Below, piece by piece: positions 51,004-60,683 of a stretch of DNA of 64,000 nt (positions are counted from its first letter, which is position 1; each line of letters starts with the position of its first letter). The stretch lies in contig NZ_JANCTD010000002.1 of the NCBI RefSeq assembly GCF_024297185.1, positions 372,001 through 436,000 of the forward strand, written 5' to 3'. The DNA comes from Lewinella sp. JB7 (GTDB taxonomy: Bacteria; Bacteroidota; Bacteroidia; Chitinophagales; Saprospiraceae). The translations under genes and the position numbers were made by a program. The notes under the pieces are model-generated. The model did no database searches, was not told the DNA's origin, and saw only the letters and a program-made list of their open reading frames with translations.

Positions 51004-52536
51004 ATGAAAAAATACATCAACCTCTTCGACTTCGACCAGCAGGTCAACTACCGCATTGAGATTCTGTCGGGCCTCACCGTCGCGCTGGCCCTGGTTCCCG
51101 AAGCCGTTGCCTTCGCCTTTCTGGCGGGACTGCCGCCCCTAACCGGCCTCTACGCCGCCTTCGTGATGGGCATCGTCACGGCCGTTTTCGGCGGACGGCC
51201 CGGCATGATTTCCGGCGCCACCGGTGCCGTGGCGGTCGTCATCGTTTCCCTGGCCCAGTCTCACGGGATCGAGTACATCTTCGCGACCGTTGTCCTGGCC
51301 GGTCTGTTTCAGGTAGCGGCCGGCGTCCTCCGCCTGGGTAAGCTGATGCGGCTGGTCCCCCACCCCGCCATCTTCGGCTTCGTGAACGGACTGGCCATCA
51401 TCATCTTTATGTCGCAGTTGGACCAGTTCCGTAACCCGGATACCGGGGACTGGCTGAGCGGTCCTCAGTTGTACCTTTTCGGGGGGCTCGTGCTGATCAC
51501 GATGCTCATTATTTGGGGTCTGCCGAAATTGACCAAGGCCGTACCCGCCTCGCTGGTGGCAATCCTGACGGTTTTCGGCATCGTCGCCGTAGCCGGCCTC
51601 GATACCAAGACGGTGGGTGATATGGCCAGCATTTCGGGCGGATTTCCGCCCTTCCACATCCCCGAGGTCCCCTTCACCTTCGAGACGCTGACCATCATCG
51701 CGCCCTACGCTCTCGTCGTAGCGGGGGTCGGGCTGATCGAAAGTCTGCTGACCCTCAATATCATAGACGAAATTACCGAGACCCGCGGACGGGGCAATAA
51801 GGAGGCCGTAGCCCAGGGAGCGGCTAATATTCTCAGCGGATTTCTGTCGGGCATGGGGGGCTGCGCGATGCTCGGTCAGAGCCTGATCAACATCAGTGCG
51901 GGGGCACGGGCGCGCCTCTCGGGCATTGTCGCCGCGGTGATGCTGTTGGTGTTCATCATGTTCGGTAGCAGTCTGATCGAACTGGTGCCGATGGCCGCGC
52001 TTACGGGCCTGATGATCATGGTCGCGGTGGGTACCTTCGAATGGGCAAGCCTGCGGACCTTCGGCCGGTTTCCAAAATCAGATATACTGGTTATGGTGCT
52101 GGTGACGCTGGTCACGATTTTTCTCCACAATCTGGCGCTGGCGGTCATCGTCGGCGTGATTATTGCCGCCCTACGCTTTGCCTGGGAAAGTGCAAAGCGG
52201 ATCCGCGCCCGGAAGCACATCGACGAAAACGGGGTGAAGCACTACGACATCTACGGTCCTCTGTTCTTCGGGTCCGTCGCGGTATTTGCCGAAAAGTTCG
52301 ACGTTCTCGGCGATCCCGACGAGATCGTAATCAACTTCGAGGAAAGCCGGGTGGTCGACATGTCGGCCATCGAAGCGCTCAACAAACTAACGGAGCGCTA
52401 CCAGAAGGTTGGCAAAACGGTTCACCTGCAACACCTGAGTGAAGACTGCCGTCGGCTGCTCAACCGCGCCGGCGCCATCATCGAGGTGAACGTACTGGAA
52501 GATCCTACCTACAAGGTGGCCGTAGACTCTCACTAG
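51004..52536 (+). CDS. SulP family anion transporter with STAS domain
   Basis: A 510-residue inner-membrane transporter with about 10-12 segments and the SulP features: N-terminal SGLTVALALVPEAVAFAFLAG (read as two overlapping pieces) followed by GLYAAF and GGRPGMISGATGAVAVV, and a cytoplasmic STAS domain from about 410 (VVDMSAIEALNKL). SulP members move sulfate, bicarbonate, or organic anions; substrate unresolved. Starts with MKKYINLFDF. A 90-nt leader separates it from the promoter; coaE follows 18 nt later. Confidence 0.93.
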   Translation: MKKYINLFDFDQQVNYRIEILSGLTVALALVPEAVAFAFLAGLPPLTGLYAAFVMGIVTAVFGGRPGMISGATGAVAVVIVSLAQSHGIEYIFATVVLAGLFQVAAGVLRLGKLMRLVPHPAIFGFVNGLAIIIFMSQLDQFRNPDTGDWLSGPQLYLFGGLVLITMLIIWGLPKLTKAVPASLVAILTVFGIVAVAGLDTKTVGDMASISGGFPPFHIPEVPFTFETLTIIAPYALVVAGVGLIESLLTLNIIDEITETRGRGNKEAVAQGAANILSGFLSGMGGCAMLGQSLINISAGARARLSGIVAAVMLLVFIMFGSSLIELVPMAALTGLMIMVAVGTFEWASLRTFGRFPKSDILVMVLVTLVTIFLHNLALAVIVGVIIAALRFAWESAKRIRARKHIDENGVKHYDIYGPLFFGSVAVFAEKFDVLGDPDEIVINFEESRVVDMSAIEALNKLTERYQKVGKTVHLQHLSEDCRRLLNRAGAIIEVNVLEDPTYKVAVDSH

Positions 52537-52541
52537 CGGTT

Positions 52542-52549
52542 TACCTTCA
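52542..52549 (+). promoter_or_regulatory. -7 element of coaE
   Basis: TACCTTCA, a near match, ends 5 nt before the coaE ATG; predicted leaderless. Confidence 0.4.
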
Positions 52550-52554
52550 CCGGC

Positions 52555-53160
52555 ATGACGCCACCATTACGCATCGGCATTACGGGTAACATCGGCGCTG
52601 GCAAGACCACGGTATGCCGGGAGTTCGAGCGCCTGGGGGTTCCGGTGTATTACGCGGACCTGCGCGCAAAATTGCTGATGCGGGACGACCATCAGCTACG
52701 GACGGCCATCAGCAAGCGCTTCGGCGAGCAGTCCTATACCACCGACGGGGAGCTGAACCGTCCGTACCTGGCCGAACGGGTGTTCGGTCACGAAGCCGAG
52801 TTGGCGGACCTCAATGCCCTCGTGCACCCCGCCGTAGCCCGTGACGCAGCGGCCTGGCATGCCGCCCAGCACCATCCCTACACGCTCCATGAGGCCGCGA
52901 TTCTATACGAAATCGGCGCCAGCGGCGGCTACGACCGGATCGTCGTGGTGGCTTGCCCGCGACCTATGCGCATCCAGCGCGTAATGCTGCGCGACGGGAT
53001 CGCCCGGGAAGCGGTGGAATCGCGGATGGCGCGCCAGTGGACCGACGCGGATAAGGAGGCCGCCGGTGATTACCTGATCGTGAACGACGGCGTAAAACTG
53101 ATCCTACCGCAAATTCTGCGAACGGACCGGCTCTTGCGTGAATTGGCGGTACGTACGTAG
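52555..53160 (+). CDS. coaE: Dephospho-CoA kinase
   Basis: Phosphorylates dephospho-CoA in the last step of coenzyme A synthesis. 201 residues, with P-loop GNIGAGKT at 11-18, the ADLRAK substrate segment (about 34-39), LNALVHPAV and a lid arginine cluster REAVESRMARQW (about 153-164). The start ATG at 52555 lies 18 nt after the SulP stop. Confidence 0.95.
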   Translation: MTPPLRIGITGNIGAGKTTVCREFERLGVPVYYADLRAKLLMRDDHQLRTAISKRFGEQSYTTDGELNRPYLAERVFGHEAELADLNALVHPAVARDAAAWHAAQHHPYTLHEAAILYEIGASGGYDRIVVVACPRPMRIQRVMLRDGIAREAVESRMARQWTDADKEAAGDYLIVNDGVKLILPQILRTDRLLRELAVRT

Positions 53161-53215
53161 GTTCGCACTTATATCCGTCGCACGTCGTTTATTCCAAACC
53201 CAAGCAAGTCAACCC

Positions 53216-53833
53216 ATGCGCTACCTCATCCTACTTTGCGTCCTCTTCGTGTTTGTCGCCTGCGCGGCCGAGCTGTCACCGGAGGAAATCGAACGCCAAA
53301 GCGCCTACTCCTTCCCGGGGCGTACGGGGGAAACGGACGAATTTCCCATCGCTACGGAACAGGAGGGAGCAGATACGCTTCCCCTGCCGAAAGCTTCGGC
53401 GAACAACACCGTAACCGTACCGCCCGGCGCCTCCGCCCCCACCCCCTACGGGATGTCCATTGAGGAAGAACCAGCTACCTACAGCAACGCGAAAGGGACT
53501 TCGGAAGCTACCGCCGCTCCCGCGCTCGCCGCCCAACGCATGCTGACGGGAAAGTGGTTAAACGCAGCGGACGAACAGGAACAGGTAGAATTCACCCCGA
53601 CGCACTACAAAACTTACTACGAGAACAACCTGCTGGTGGAGGAAGCCATGCGGTTCTACGGCAACTGTCCGGAGGCCTGTAGCGGGGGAAAACCCATCGG
53701 GCATCCGTGCTTTACCGTATCCGGTCCGGCACAAACGGACTGTTACGAAATCGTGCGCGTCGATCGCGACGTGCTCGAACTACGCATGCTCGGCGTTAGC
53801 AACGAAACCGTCGTATATCACAGGGCGGACTAA
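53216..53833 (+). CDS. Unknown lipoprotein
   Basis: A 205-residue lipoprotein (MRYLILLCVLFVFVACAAE; Cys16). The first part after the lipobox is disordered and rich in Ala, Thr, Pro and Glu. Residues from about 110 form a small domain (LTGKWLNAADEQEQVEF ... YENNLLVEEAM) with several Cys (CPEACSGGKPIGHPC, then a later Cys), resembling lipocalin-like small secreted domains, but the family is not recognised. The ATG at 53216 is preferred over an upstream in-frame start overlapping coaE. Confidence 0.7.
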   Translation: MRYLILLCVLFVFVACAAELSPEEIERQSAYSFPGRTGETDEFPIATEQEGADTLPLPKASANNTVTVPPGASAPTPYGMSIEEEPATYSNAKGTSEATAAPALAAQRMLTGKWLNAADEQEQVEFTPTHYKTYYENNLLVEEAMRFYGNCPEACSGGKPIGHPCFTVSGPAQTDCYEIVRVDRDVLELRMLGVSNETVVYHRAD

Positions 53834-53888
53834 GTGCCACATACCTAAAGGGAGATTTCGGAGGTTATTACGCTAACATTCGATCCGT

Positions 53889-56246
53889 ATGAAGCCAACG
53901 TTTACCCTTTTCCTCCTCCTGCTGGGGGCTACTCCCCTACTGTCGCAGTTCAATGCGACCCTGCGTTCGAACCTGGATTACGACACCGGGGTTAATGACA
54001 TTTGGGGGTACGTCGCCCCGGACGGAACGGAATACGCGCTGGTTGGTCTGGACCGCGGGGTGTCGGTAGTTTCCCTGGCGGATCCCGATAACCCCGTAGA
54101 GATCGGCCGAACGACCGGCGCCTTCAGCCCCTGGCGGGACGTCAAGACCTACGGAGAGTACGCCTACGCGACGTCCGACCGCGGACAGGACGGACTGACG
54201 GTCATCGATCTCAGTAATCTACCCGAATCCATCAGCTTCGCGAACCACACATACACCGTACCGGGATTCCAGCGAACCCTCACGCAAACGCATAATATCT
54301 ACATCGATACGGTCACCGCACTGGCCTTCACGGCCGGCGGCCAACTGGACCTCAACGGCGGCGGAATTCTGATCTTCGACCTCGCCGCCAATCCGGCCCA
54401 CCCTCCCCTCATTGCCCTCGGCCCGGAGGTGTACACCCACGACGTGTACGTGCGGGACGGCATCATGTACGCTTCCGAGCTTTACCTGGGAGAACTGGCC
54501 ATCTACGACATCAGCGACCTCCAGAACATCCGGGAGCTGGGCCGCACGCCAACGCCTTTCGCCTTTACGCATAACGCCTGGCCAAGCGACGACTCCCAAA
54601 CCATATTCACCACCGACGAAAAAGAGAATGCCGTAGTGGCCTCCTACGATATCAGCGATTACGGGGACATCCGTTTGCTAGGTCAGTACCGCCCGCTGTC
54701 GAGCCTGGGCACGAATACTATTCCCCACAACGTCCACGTGATCGACGACTACTTGTCCGTGAGCTACTACACCGACGGCCTGCGGGTGGTCGACGCCACC
54801 GATCCGGCCAACCTGATCGAAGTGGCGAACTACGACACCTGGCCGGGTCCTGACGGGGGGTTCAACGGCAACTGGGGCTCCTACCCTTTCCTCCCCAGCG
54901 GACTTACCCTGCTGAGCGACCGTAGTACGGGACTTTACGTCGTGGACGTGGACTATGTACGGGCGGCCCGCCTGGGGGGGACGGTGACCGACCGCCGTAC
55001 GGGGAACCCCATCAATAACGCGACGGTCCACATCCTGGCCGATCAGCTCAACGCCAGTCAATCCGATGCCACCGGAAATTACAAAACGGGGATCGCCACG
55101 GCAGGCACCTACCGGCTGGCCGTCAGTGCCGGTGGCTATCTACCCGATACCGTCACGGTTGCCCTCACCAGCGGCGATCAGGTAACGGTAAACCTCACCC
55201 TCAATTCCATCCCCACCTACAGCGACGTACGCCTCACCGTTCGGGATCGCCGGAACGGGACACCTCTGGCGGATGCCCGCGCTTATCTGCAGGAAGCCGA
55301 CACCAGTTTTACCGCCGCGAGCAACGAGAACGGAGAAGTACTGCTGACACAAGTGGAAAACGCGGATTACCGCATTTACGTCACCGCCTTCGGTTACTTA
55401 CCGCGCGTTATGGACAATATGGCATCCGAAGATATCGACGGATCGGTGGTGCTCCTGGAGCCCGGTTACGCGGACGGTTTCGTCACCGATCTAGGCTGGA
55501 CCTCAACCCTTTCGGGTGATAATGAGTGGCGGCGCATCCGTCCCTCCGAACAAGCAACCGCCACTCCGGCAGTACTTCCCACGACCGATGCGCAGGGAGA
55601 TCCGGACGACTGGGCGTACCTCGTAGCCCTCGACGCCGGCACGGAAGCTACCCTACGCTCTCCGGGCATCCGACTCACCGAATATACCCGGGGGGCCGCG
55701 CTGCACTATGCCTACTATCTCGGAGGAGATGGAACCGGGTCCGGATCAACGGATAACCTGGTGATTCGTATCCAAACGCGGGACGGGGAGGTTTACCGAC
55801 TGGCCGGACACACCTCGCCTACCGTTGGTTGGCTGTCCGATAGCCTTAATCTTCCCGCGGAAATCCTCTCGGCCGATTCCGTCTACCTGACCGTGACGGC
55901 GACATCGGGTGCCAACGGCGGACTCGCTACTCTTGTAGCGGGCTTCGACAATTTTTTGATCACCCAGGGGGCATTATCCACTTCCACCCGACGGAACATG
56001 CTGCCCGCGTACACGGTACGGGCGTTCCCGAATCCAGCTACGGAATTTTTTACCCTGAGCCTGGACGATCCCAACGCTTCGGCCGTGCTCCGGGTGTACA
56101 ACCAGGTCGGGCAGATTGTGGATCAGCGTACCCTACGTTCCGGCGCGCCCGTTTTTTTCGGAGCGGATCTGCCCACCGGTATCTACTTCGCGACGGTGTA
56201 CGCGCCGGGGCGGTTGCCCGCCGCGCTAAAGCTGGTGAAAAACTAG
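53889..56246 (+). CDS. Choice-of-anchor B secreted protein with T9SS type A sorting domain
   Basis: A 785-residue secreted protein: signal peptide (ending PLLSQ), choice-of-anchor B region with LVIVP-type repeats from about 25 to 355 (repeated VVSLADPDNPVEIG, VIDLSNLPESI, AIYDISDL), two carboxypeptidase-like regulatory (CarboxypepD_reg) domains (358-520), a jelly-roll segment and a type A CTD (about 705-785) with AFPNPATEFFTL and LPTGIYFATVY. The LVIVP propeller and anchor combination is characteristic of Bacteroidota cell-surface proteins of unknown ligand. Neighbouring genes are not related. Confidence 0.88.
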   Translation: MKPTFTLFLLLLGATPLLSQFNATLRSNLDYDTGVNDIWGYVAPDGTEYALVGLDRGVSVVSLADPDNPVEIGRTTGAFSPWRDVKTYGEYAYATSDRGQDGLTVIDLSNLPESISFANHTYTVPGFQRTLTQTHNIYIDTVTALAFTAGGQLDLNGGGILIFDLAANPAHPPLIALGPEVYTHDVYVRDGIMYASELYLGELAIYDISDLQNIRELGRTPTPFAFTHNAWPSDDSQTIFTTDEKENAVVASYDISDYGDIRLLGQYRPLSSLGTNTIPHNVHVIDDYLSVSYYTDGLRVVDATDPANLIEVANYDTWPGPDGGFNGNWGSYPFLPSGLTLLSDRSTGLYVVDVDYVRAARLGGTVTDRRTGNPINNATVHILADQLNASQSDATGNYKTGIATAGTYRLAVSAGGYLPDTVTVALTSGDQVTVNLTLNSIPTYSDVRLTVRDRRNGTPLADARAYLQEADTSFTAASNENGEVLLTQVENADYRIYVTAFGYLPRVMDNMASEDIDGSVVLLEPGYADGFVTDLGWTSTLSGDNEWRRIRPSEQATATPAVLPTTDAQGDPDDWAYLVALDAGTEATLRSPGIRLTEYTRGAALHYAYYLGGDGTGSGSTDNLVIRIQTRDGEVYRLAGHTSPTVGWLSDSLNLPAEILSADSVYLTVTATSGANGGLATLVAGFDNFLITQGALSTSTRRNMLPAYTVRAFPNPATEFFTLSLDDPNASAVLRVYNQVGQIVDQRTLRSGAPVFFGADLPTGIYFATVYAPGRLPAALKLVKN

Positions 56247-56262
56247 GGTCGCCCCGCGGCCA

Positions 56263-58956
56263 CTAGCGTTTGGCCCGGTCGATGATGATCCTCAGTCCGA
56301 TGTGCTCGGATGTCGGAGCTTCGCTTCCGCCCGCCGGGTCCACGAAATCGTACGCGCTGTACCCGTAGTGTCCACCCTCGTCGGTGTACTCCGCCAGGTT
56401 ACCGCCGACGTCGTACAGCTTGGCCGGGCCGACCTTGAGGGGAGGGAAGCTGCCGACCGGCTTGATCAGGGTGCTACTCAGTTCCCCGACCTTGCGGCGC
56501 AGGTCGCTGACCTCATCGCGGGTGATTTCGTAGCCGGCCCAGTAGTTCAACGTGTTCTCCTTGGCACCGACTTTACGCGCCTCTTCCTGAAGTTTTTTTG
56601 CTTCGCCGGCGTTGGGCATTCGTGCTTCCCGGCCAAGCTTGGTGGTGAGCCAGGCTAGGTAGGCCCGTGCCTGATCCCGCGACAGTTCGACCGGCAGGTT
56701 CCCCTCTCCCGGCACCAGCCGAAATTGGCGGTCGAAAGCGGCGTACTGGGCGTTCGTAAGTTCAAAGCGGGCGATGGCGATGGTATCGGCTCCCAGAGAT
56801 ACGACCTCCGGCAGGAGAATGCCGTTGCGGAACTCACCGTAGAGTTCGCCGTGTTTGGCGACCGTGTCCTTCTGCAGCAGCTGTGCCAGGGGGCTGTCCT
56901 CCTTAAAGGCCGGGTTGTCTTCCGGTGCTTTGCCGAATAGATAGGTGTCGATCCACTGCAATTCTTCTTCCATCTTTCGCTGCTGATGGGTTACTTTTTG
57001 CAGACCGTGGGGCTGTCCGGGAAACCAGAGGAAGCGCACCGGAGCCTGGGCGATCTGCTGCAGAGCCCGGTAGTACTCCCATCCCTGATCGCGGGGCACG
57101 GCCCGGTCTTCGCTGCCGTGAAAGATGATGGTCGGCGTCTTCACCTTCTCCATATCGAAGAGCGGCGATTTAATCAGGTAATTCTCGTTGTAGTTTTTTC
57201 CGTTGGTGTCGTCCCAGGGTGCACCCCCGAAGTAGCTCTGATCGAAGCTGACCCCGAAACTGCAGGTCCCGTAATCGCTGGTCCAGTTGACGTCGCCGGC
57301 TCCCGGACAGGCCACCCGGAACCGATCGGGATAGCGGACGGTCAGCATGGTCGTGAGAATGGCACCGTTACTCCAACCCATACTGCCGATGCTGTCGGGG
57401 TGCACCATGCCCCGGGCAATCAGGTGGTCGATCCCGGCCGTAATGTCTTCCATCTCCGGTTCGTAGTAGTTTTGCTTGATGCTCTCGACATAGGCAAGGC
57501 CGTGATTGCTCGACCCGTGGTAATTGGGCTTCAGCACGAATGCTCCCCGCTGGCTCAGGATCTGGGGGTAGGTACTCCACCGTTCGCTCCACTGATCCAG
57601 ATCGGCGGCCGATGGCCCACCGTGAATGCTGAGCATAAGCGGGTACTGCCGACCCTCCGTGTAGTCACTGGGATAGTATAGGATACCCGTGACCAGTTCG
57701 TCGTTGTAGCCCTTCCACTCGATGACTTTGCTTTTCGTGATCGCCTTTTTCTTCAGCTTTCCGTTCAGTTCTACCAGCTCCTCCGGTGCACGGACGGCGG
57801 CTCCGGTAAATTCGGCCACGAAGTAGCGCGGTAGCTGACTGGAGGTAGAATGCTGTAGCACAACTCGTTTTCCATCCTCACTGAAGGCATGAAAACTCAC
57901 GTGATCCTGCATACTGTCCAGTTCGATCTCCGTTTTTTCGCCTCCGCGGCGGTAGAGCGTCTGGCGCACGGTAGCTCGGTTCGCCAGACCGGCGACCACG
58001 TCATTCCCTACTACGGTAATGTCTTCGACCCCATTTTCCCAGTCGAGGTCGACCCTTCGCGGCGCCTTCTCATCCAACGGGAGGTAGTACAGCTGGCCGA
58101 TGCCCGCGCCGTCCCATTCCGGGTTGCTGCTCCGGGTGGATGTGAAATAAAGGCCCGCGCCGTCCCGGGTAAATTGAAGGTTGCCCGGTGCCTGGAGGCC
58201 TTCCAGAATGCGACGCTGCCGACCGCTACCGACGTCCTGCAGGTAGTACTCACTCTTGGGTTGGGCGTCGGCAGCCTGGTGCGGACTGCCCGCAAGTACG
58301 TACGCCATATGCTTTCCGTCGTGACTTACGCTGTAGCCCCGCACCGGCTTCTCGTTCTCCGTGAGGCGGCGACTCAGCTTATCCTTCAGATCGAAGGCAT
58401 AGATCCGGTCGATCTTCCAACTGCTGGTATCCTCGATCACGACCACGTCGTCTTTCTTCTCCTCTAGTTCCTGGGCGGTCAGGGTTTTTCCTTCGTAGCT
58501 GACGTAGGCCAACGTATGCTCGTCAATCCACTGAATGTCCGATATGCCGTTTTTGAACTCGTGGACCTCCTGTGGCTCCCCGCCGTACAGACTCATTTTC
58601 CAGAGTTTCTTGCCCTCCTCGCGACTGCTGAGAAAATATATGCTTTCCCCGTCCCGGCTGAAAAGGGCGGAGTGGTCGTTGTCATCGCCGGTCGTCAGTC
58701 GCACGGTGCGGAACTTCCCGTCCTTACGGTCACCCAGTCGCGTGAGGTACAGATCCGCAACGAATTTATCCTTTTTCTTATCCTCGGTGGCCCGCCGCTT
58801 GCTCCACATCACCATCGTACCGTCGGGCGAGAAACTGACGTTGCTCACGTACTCGGTGTGGATCACGTCCTCGATCGTCCATTCCGTGCTTTCCGTCTGC
58901 GCGCGGACGCAGGAGCAAAGCAAGAGCACGAGTAACAATGTAAATAGGTGGTTCAT
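56263..58956 (-). CDS. S9-family serine peptidase with C-terminal formylglycine-generating-enzyme-like domain
   Basis: An 897-residue exported peptidase (signal MNHLFTLLLVLLLCSCVRAQ). Residues about 30-430 form a propeller; an alpha/beta-hydrolase follows with GGPSAADLD, nucleophile S529 in GWSNGA, a catalytic Asp in HGSEDRAVPRD and a His in PGQPHGLQ. That is the DPP4/acylaminoacyl-peptidase type. From about 715 an added segment resembles FGE/SUMF domains (IARFELTNAQYAAFDRQ, YLAWLTTKLGREARMP, DVGGNLAEYTD, HIGLRII). This fusion is unusual; catalytic FGE cysteines are not seen, so the extra part may be binding only. Confidence 0.85.
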   Translation of the reverse strand: MNHLFTLLLVLLLCSCVRAQTESTEWTIEDVIHTEYVSNVSFSPDGTMVMWSKRRATEDKKKDKFVADLYLTRLGDRKDGKFRTVRLTTGDDNDHSALFSRDGESIYFLSSREEGKKLWKMSLYGGEPQEVHEFKNGISDIQWIDEHTLAYVSYEGKTLTAQELEEKKDDVVVIEDTSSWKIDRIYAFDLKDKLSRRLTENEKPVRGYSVSHDGKHMAYVLAGSPHQAADAQPKSEYYLQDVGSGRQRRILEGLQAPGNLQFTRDGAGLYFTSTRSSNPEWDGAGIGQLYYLPLDEKAPRRVDLDWENGVEDITVVGNDVVAGLANRATVRQTLYRRGGEKTEIELDSMQDHVSFHAFSEDGKRVVLQHSTSSQLPRYFVAEFTGAAVRAPEELVELNGKLKKKAITKSKVIEWKGYNDELVTGILYYPSDYTEGRQYPLMLSIHGGPSAADLDQWSERWSTYPQILSQRGAFVLKPNYHGSSNHGLAYVESIKQNYYEPEMEDITAGIDHLIARGMVHPDSIGSMGWSNGAILTTMLTVRYPDRFRVACPGAGDVNWTSDYGTCSFGVSFDQSYFGGAPWDDTNGKNYNENYLIKSPLFDMEKVKTPTIIFHGSEDRAVPRDQGWEYYRALQQIAQAPVRFLWFPGQPHGLQKVTHQQRKMEEELQWIDTYLFGKAPEDNPAFKEDSPLAQLLQKDTVAKHGELYGEFRNGILLPEVVSLGADTIAIARFELTNAQYAAFDRQFRLVPGEGNLPVELSRDQARAYLAWLTTKLGREARMPNAGEAKKLQEEARKVGAKENTLNYWAGYEITRDEVSDLRRKVGELSSTLIKPVGSFPPLKVGPAKLYDVGGNLAEYTDEGGHYGYSAYDFVDPAGGSEAPTSEHIGLRIIIDRAKR

Positions 58957-59091
58957 TCGGATGACTTTTGGGTAAAGTTATATCTACCTAAGCTTCGACA
59001 GATACGGTGGTAAGCGGAAAGAAAGCGTAAAATACTTTTTGTATGATGTTTGCAATAACACAAACTGTTTGTATGTTTATCCGACAAATCA

Positions 59092-59259
59092 ATGAGTATG
59101 AGCGCATCCACCCTTCGCTTTCCGAGCACCCGCTTCCTGCAGTCGATGACTCGGCCATCCGACTACTCGGCCTACTTGCGCAATGCCATTGACCGGCAGG
59201 CCAGTATGCGGCCATCTGCTCAGCCGGAACCCTCCGAGCAGGGCCCTGTGGAAGGTTGA
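59092..59259 (+). CDS. Small putative ribbon-helix-helix-like protein
   Basis: A 55-residue reading frame (MSMSASTLRFPSTRFLQSM..., then RNAIDRQAS) in an otherwise empty 325-nt gap, opposite in strand to both neighbours. The pattern LRFPS...DYSAYLRNAI recalls small RHH DNA-binding proteins (antitoxin/CopG type), but the match is loose. The gap has low-GC runs (TTTGTATG, TTGCAATAAC, CAAACTGTTTGTATG) just before it, unlike the surroundings. No partner toxin gene is present. Could be chance. Confidence 0.35.
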   Translation: MSMSASTLRFPSTRFLQSMTRPSDYSAYLRNAIDRQASMRPSAQPEPSEQGPVEG

Positions 59260-59281
59260 TCGACCATACGGCGTTGGCAGA

Positions 59282-60619
59282 CTACGGGCGCGGAATCAGG
59301 TATAACTCCTCCTGTCTACCGTTGAGGTAGGTGAATTGCTCGCCGTCCCAGTAACCGTCCTCTTCGAGCATTATGCGGACGTCGGTTCCCCATGCTTCCA
59401 GGTAGGTCCGGTTGTTAAGCTCGATGCTATAGGCGGTATGGGCGTACACGGGATAATCTCCGGTTACCGGGACGCCCTGCTGCATGTCCCAGAGCCCGAT
59501 CGTGGGTCCCGCGCCGTGTCCGTGCATGCCGATAGGATGGCTGTAGATGGTAGGACGCAGTCCCCCTTCCCCGGCGGCCCGCAGCGTTTGTAGTAGCATC
59601 TCGTTGCCCGTCCGTCCCGTCTGCATTCGCGCGGTCAGCAGGTCCATGAGTTCCAGTCCGCGTCGGTGGGCGGCACGGAGGTAGGATGGCGCGGCTAGCT
59701 CCCCGGGCCGCAGCACGTAGGCGTTCTGTTGCGTATCGGTATTCAGTCCGCAGTACGTTATACCAAAATCGCAGTGCAATAGATCGCCGGGCTGTATGAC
59801 CTCGGCTTCCGGGCGTTCACTGAACGCGTACTCCTCGTTCACTGGTCGTTGTACGTCCACCGTCGGATGAAACCAGACGTCCAGACCGAGTTCCCGCACC
59901 CGTTCGCGTAGGTACCAGACGACGTCTTCCGTAGTCGTGACCCCGGCCTGAATGACGCGCTCGCTAAAGGCCTCCGCGATGATGCGGTGAGCGATCCGCA
60001 TCGCTTGGCGGTACACGACCATCTCCGCGGGAATGCGCGTTTCGAGCCAGCCGACGGCCAGCGCTTCCCCACTCACGATCCGGTCCGAATACGACGCCGG
60101 AAGTTCCTCCAGCAGACGATCGTAGTGGTAGCTGCTGATGCCGTCCGACAGTCCGAAGGATTCACTGCGGTTTACCGCGATCCGCCGGGGGTCACGTTCC
60201 TGGATAATCTCCGCGAGTCGTTTCCACTGGTCGGGCTGCACGACCGGATCCCATGCCTGCCGGAATACGTCCCCGACGGCGTAGCGTGCGCAGGCCAGTG
60301 TCTCCAGGGGCCGACCCTCCCCGGGGTCATAGACGATCAACATAGTCGTGCGCCGGGCCCCCATCCAACTGCTGGGCAGCATGGTTTTCACGACCGCATC
60401 CTCGTTGTACTCCCGGGTGATCATTACCCACATATCGATTTCCGCGCGCCGCATGAGTTCGGGGACCACGCGCTCGAACCGTTCCGTTAGCCAGGCGTCC
60501 CGCAGCTCTCCCTGCTCCTTGAGGGAAAGAATGAGGGGCATATCCTGTTGGGCGGTGAGCGCTCCCGAGGGGGGGATGATGAGCAAACAGGCGAACAGGT
60601 AATGAAAAAAGCTCTTCAT
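59282..60619 (-). CDS. Exported M24-family metallopeptidase (Xaa-Pro aminopeptidase-like)
   Basis: A 445-residue protein with a signal peptide (MKSFFHYLFACLLIIPPSGALTAQQ) and a pita-bread-fold C-terminal half with metal ligands D284 and D295 (CDFGITYCGLNTD), the H of HPIGMHGHGAGP near 366 and glutamates in YSIELN and in EEDGYWDG. Cleaves N-terminal X-Pro bonds by family; it may also have lost activity since the segment spacing is slightly unusual. Exported, unlike the cytoplasmic PepP. Confidence 0.85.
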   Translation of the reverse strand: MKSFFHYLFACLLIIPPSGALTAQQDMPLILSLKEQGELRDAWLTERFERVVPELMRRAEIDMWVMITREYNEDAVVKTMLPSSWMGARRTTMLIVYDPGEGRPLETLACARYAVGDVFRQAWDPVVQPDQWKRLAEIIQERDPRRIAVNRSESFGLSDGISSYHYDRLLEELPASYSDRIVSGEALAVGWLETRIPAEMVVYRQAMRIAHRIIAEAFSERVIQAGVTTTEDVVWYLRERVRELGLDVWFHPTVDVQRPVNEEYAFSERPEAEVIQPGDLLHCDFGITYCGLNTDTQQNAYVLRPGELAAPSYLRAAHRRGLELMDLLTARMQTGRTGNEMLLQTLRAAGEGGLRPTIYSHPIGMHGHGAGPTIGLWDMQQGVPVTGDYPVYAHTAYSIELNNRTYLEAWGTDVRIMLEEDGYWDGEQFTYLNGRQEELYLIPRP

Positions 60620-60670
60620 GGGGCAGGATTAAAGTTTGGACGGGCTAAAGTACCGACAAGCCGGGTGTCT

Positions 60671-60678
60671 TATCTTCG
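60671..60678 (+). promoter_or_regulatory. -7 element of the GT-C-type gene
   Basis: TATCTTCG ends 5 nt before the chosen GTG 60684, predicting a leaderless transcript. Confidence 0.5.
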
Positions 60679-60683
60679 CTAGG

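Noticed and set aside
58988-59215. 75-codon minus-strand frame in the gap between the S9 and M24 genes
   Set aside because: It overlaps the better-patterned 59092-59259 frame and has a low-complexity Ser/Trp-rich translation with no recognisable motif.
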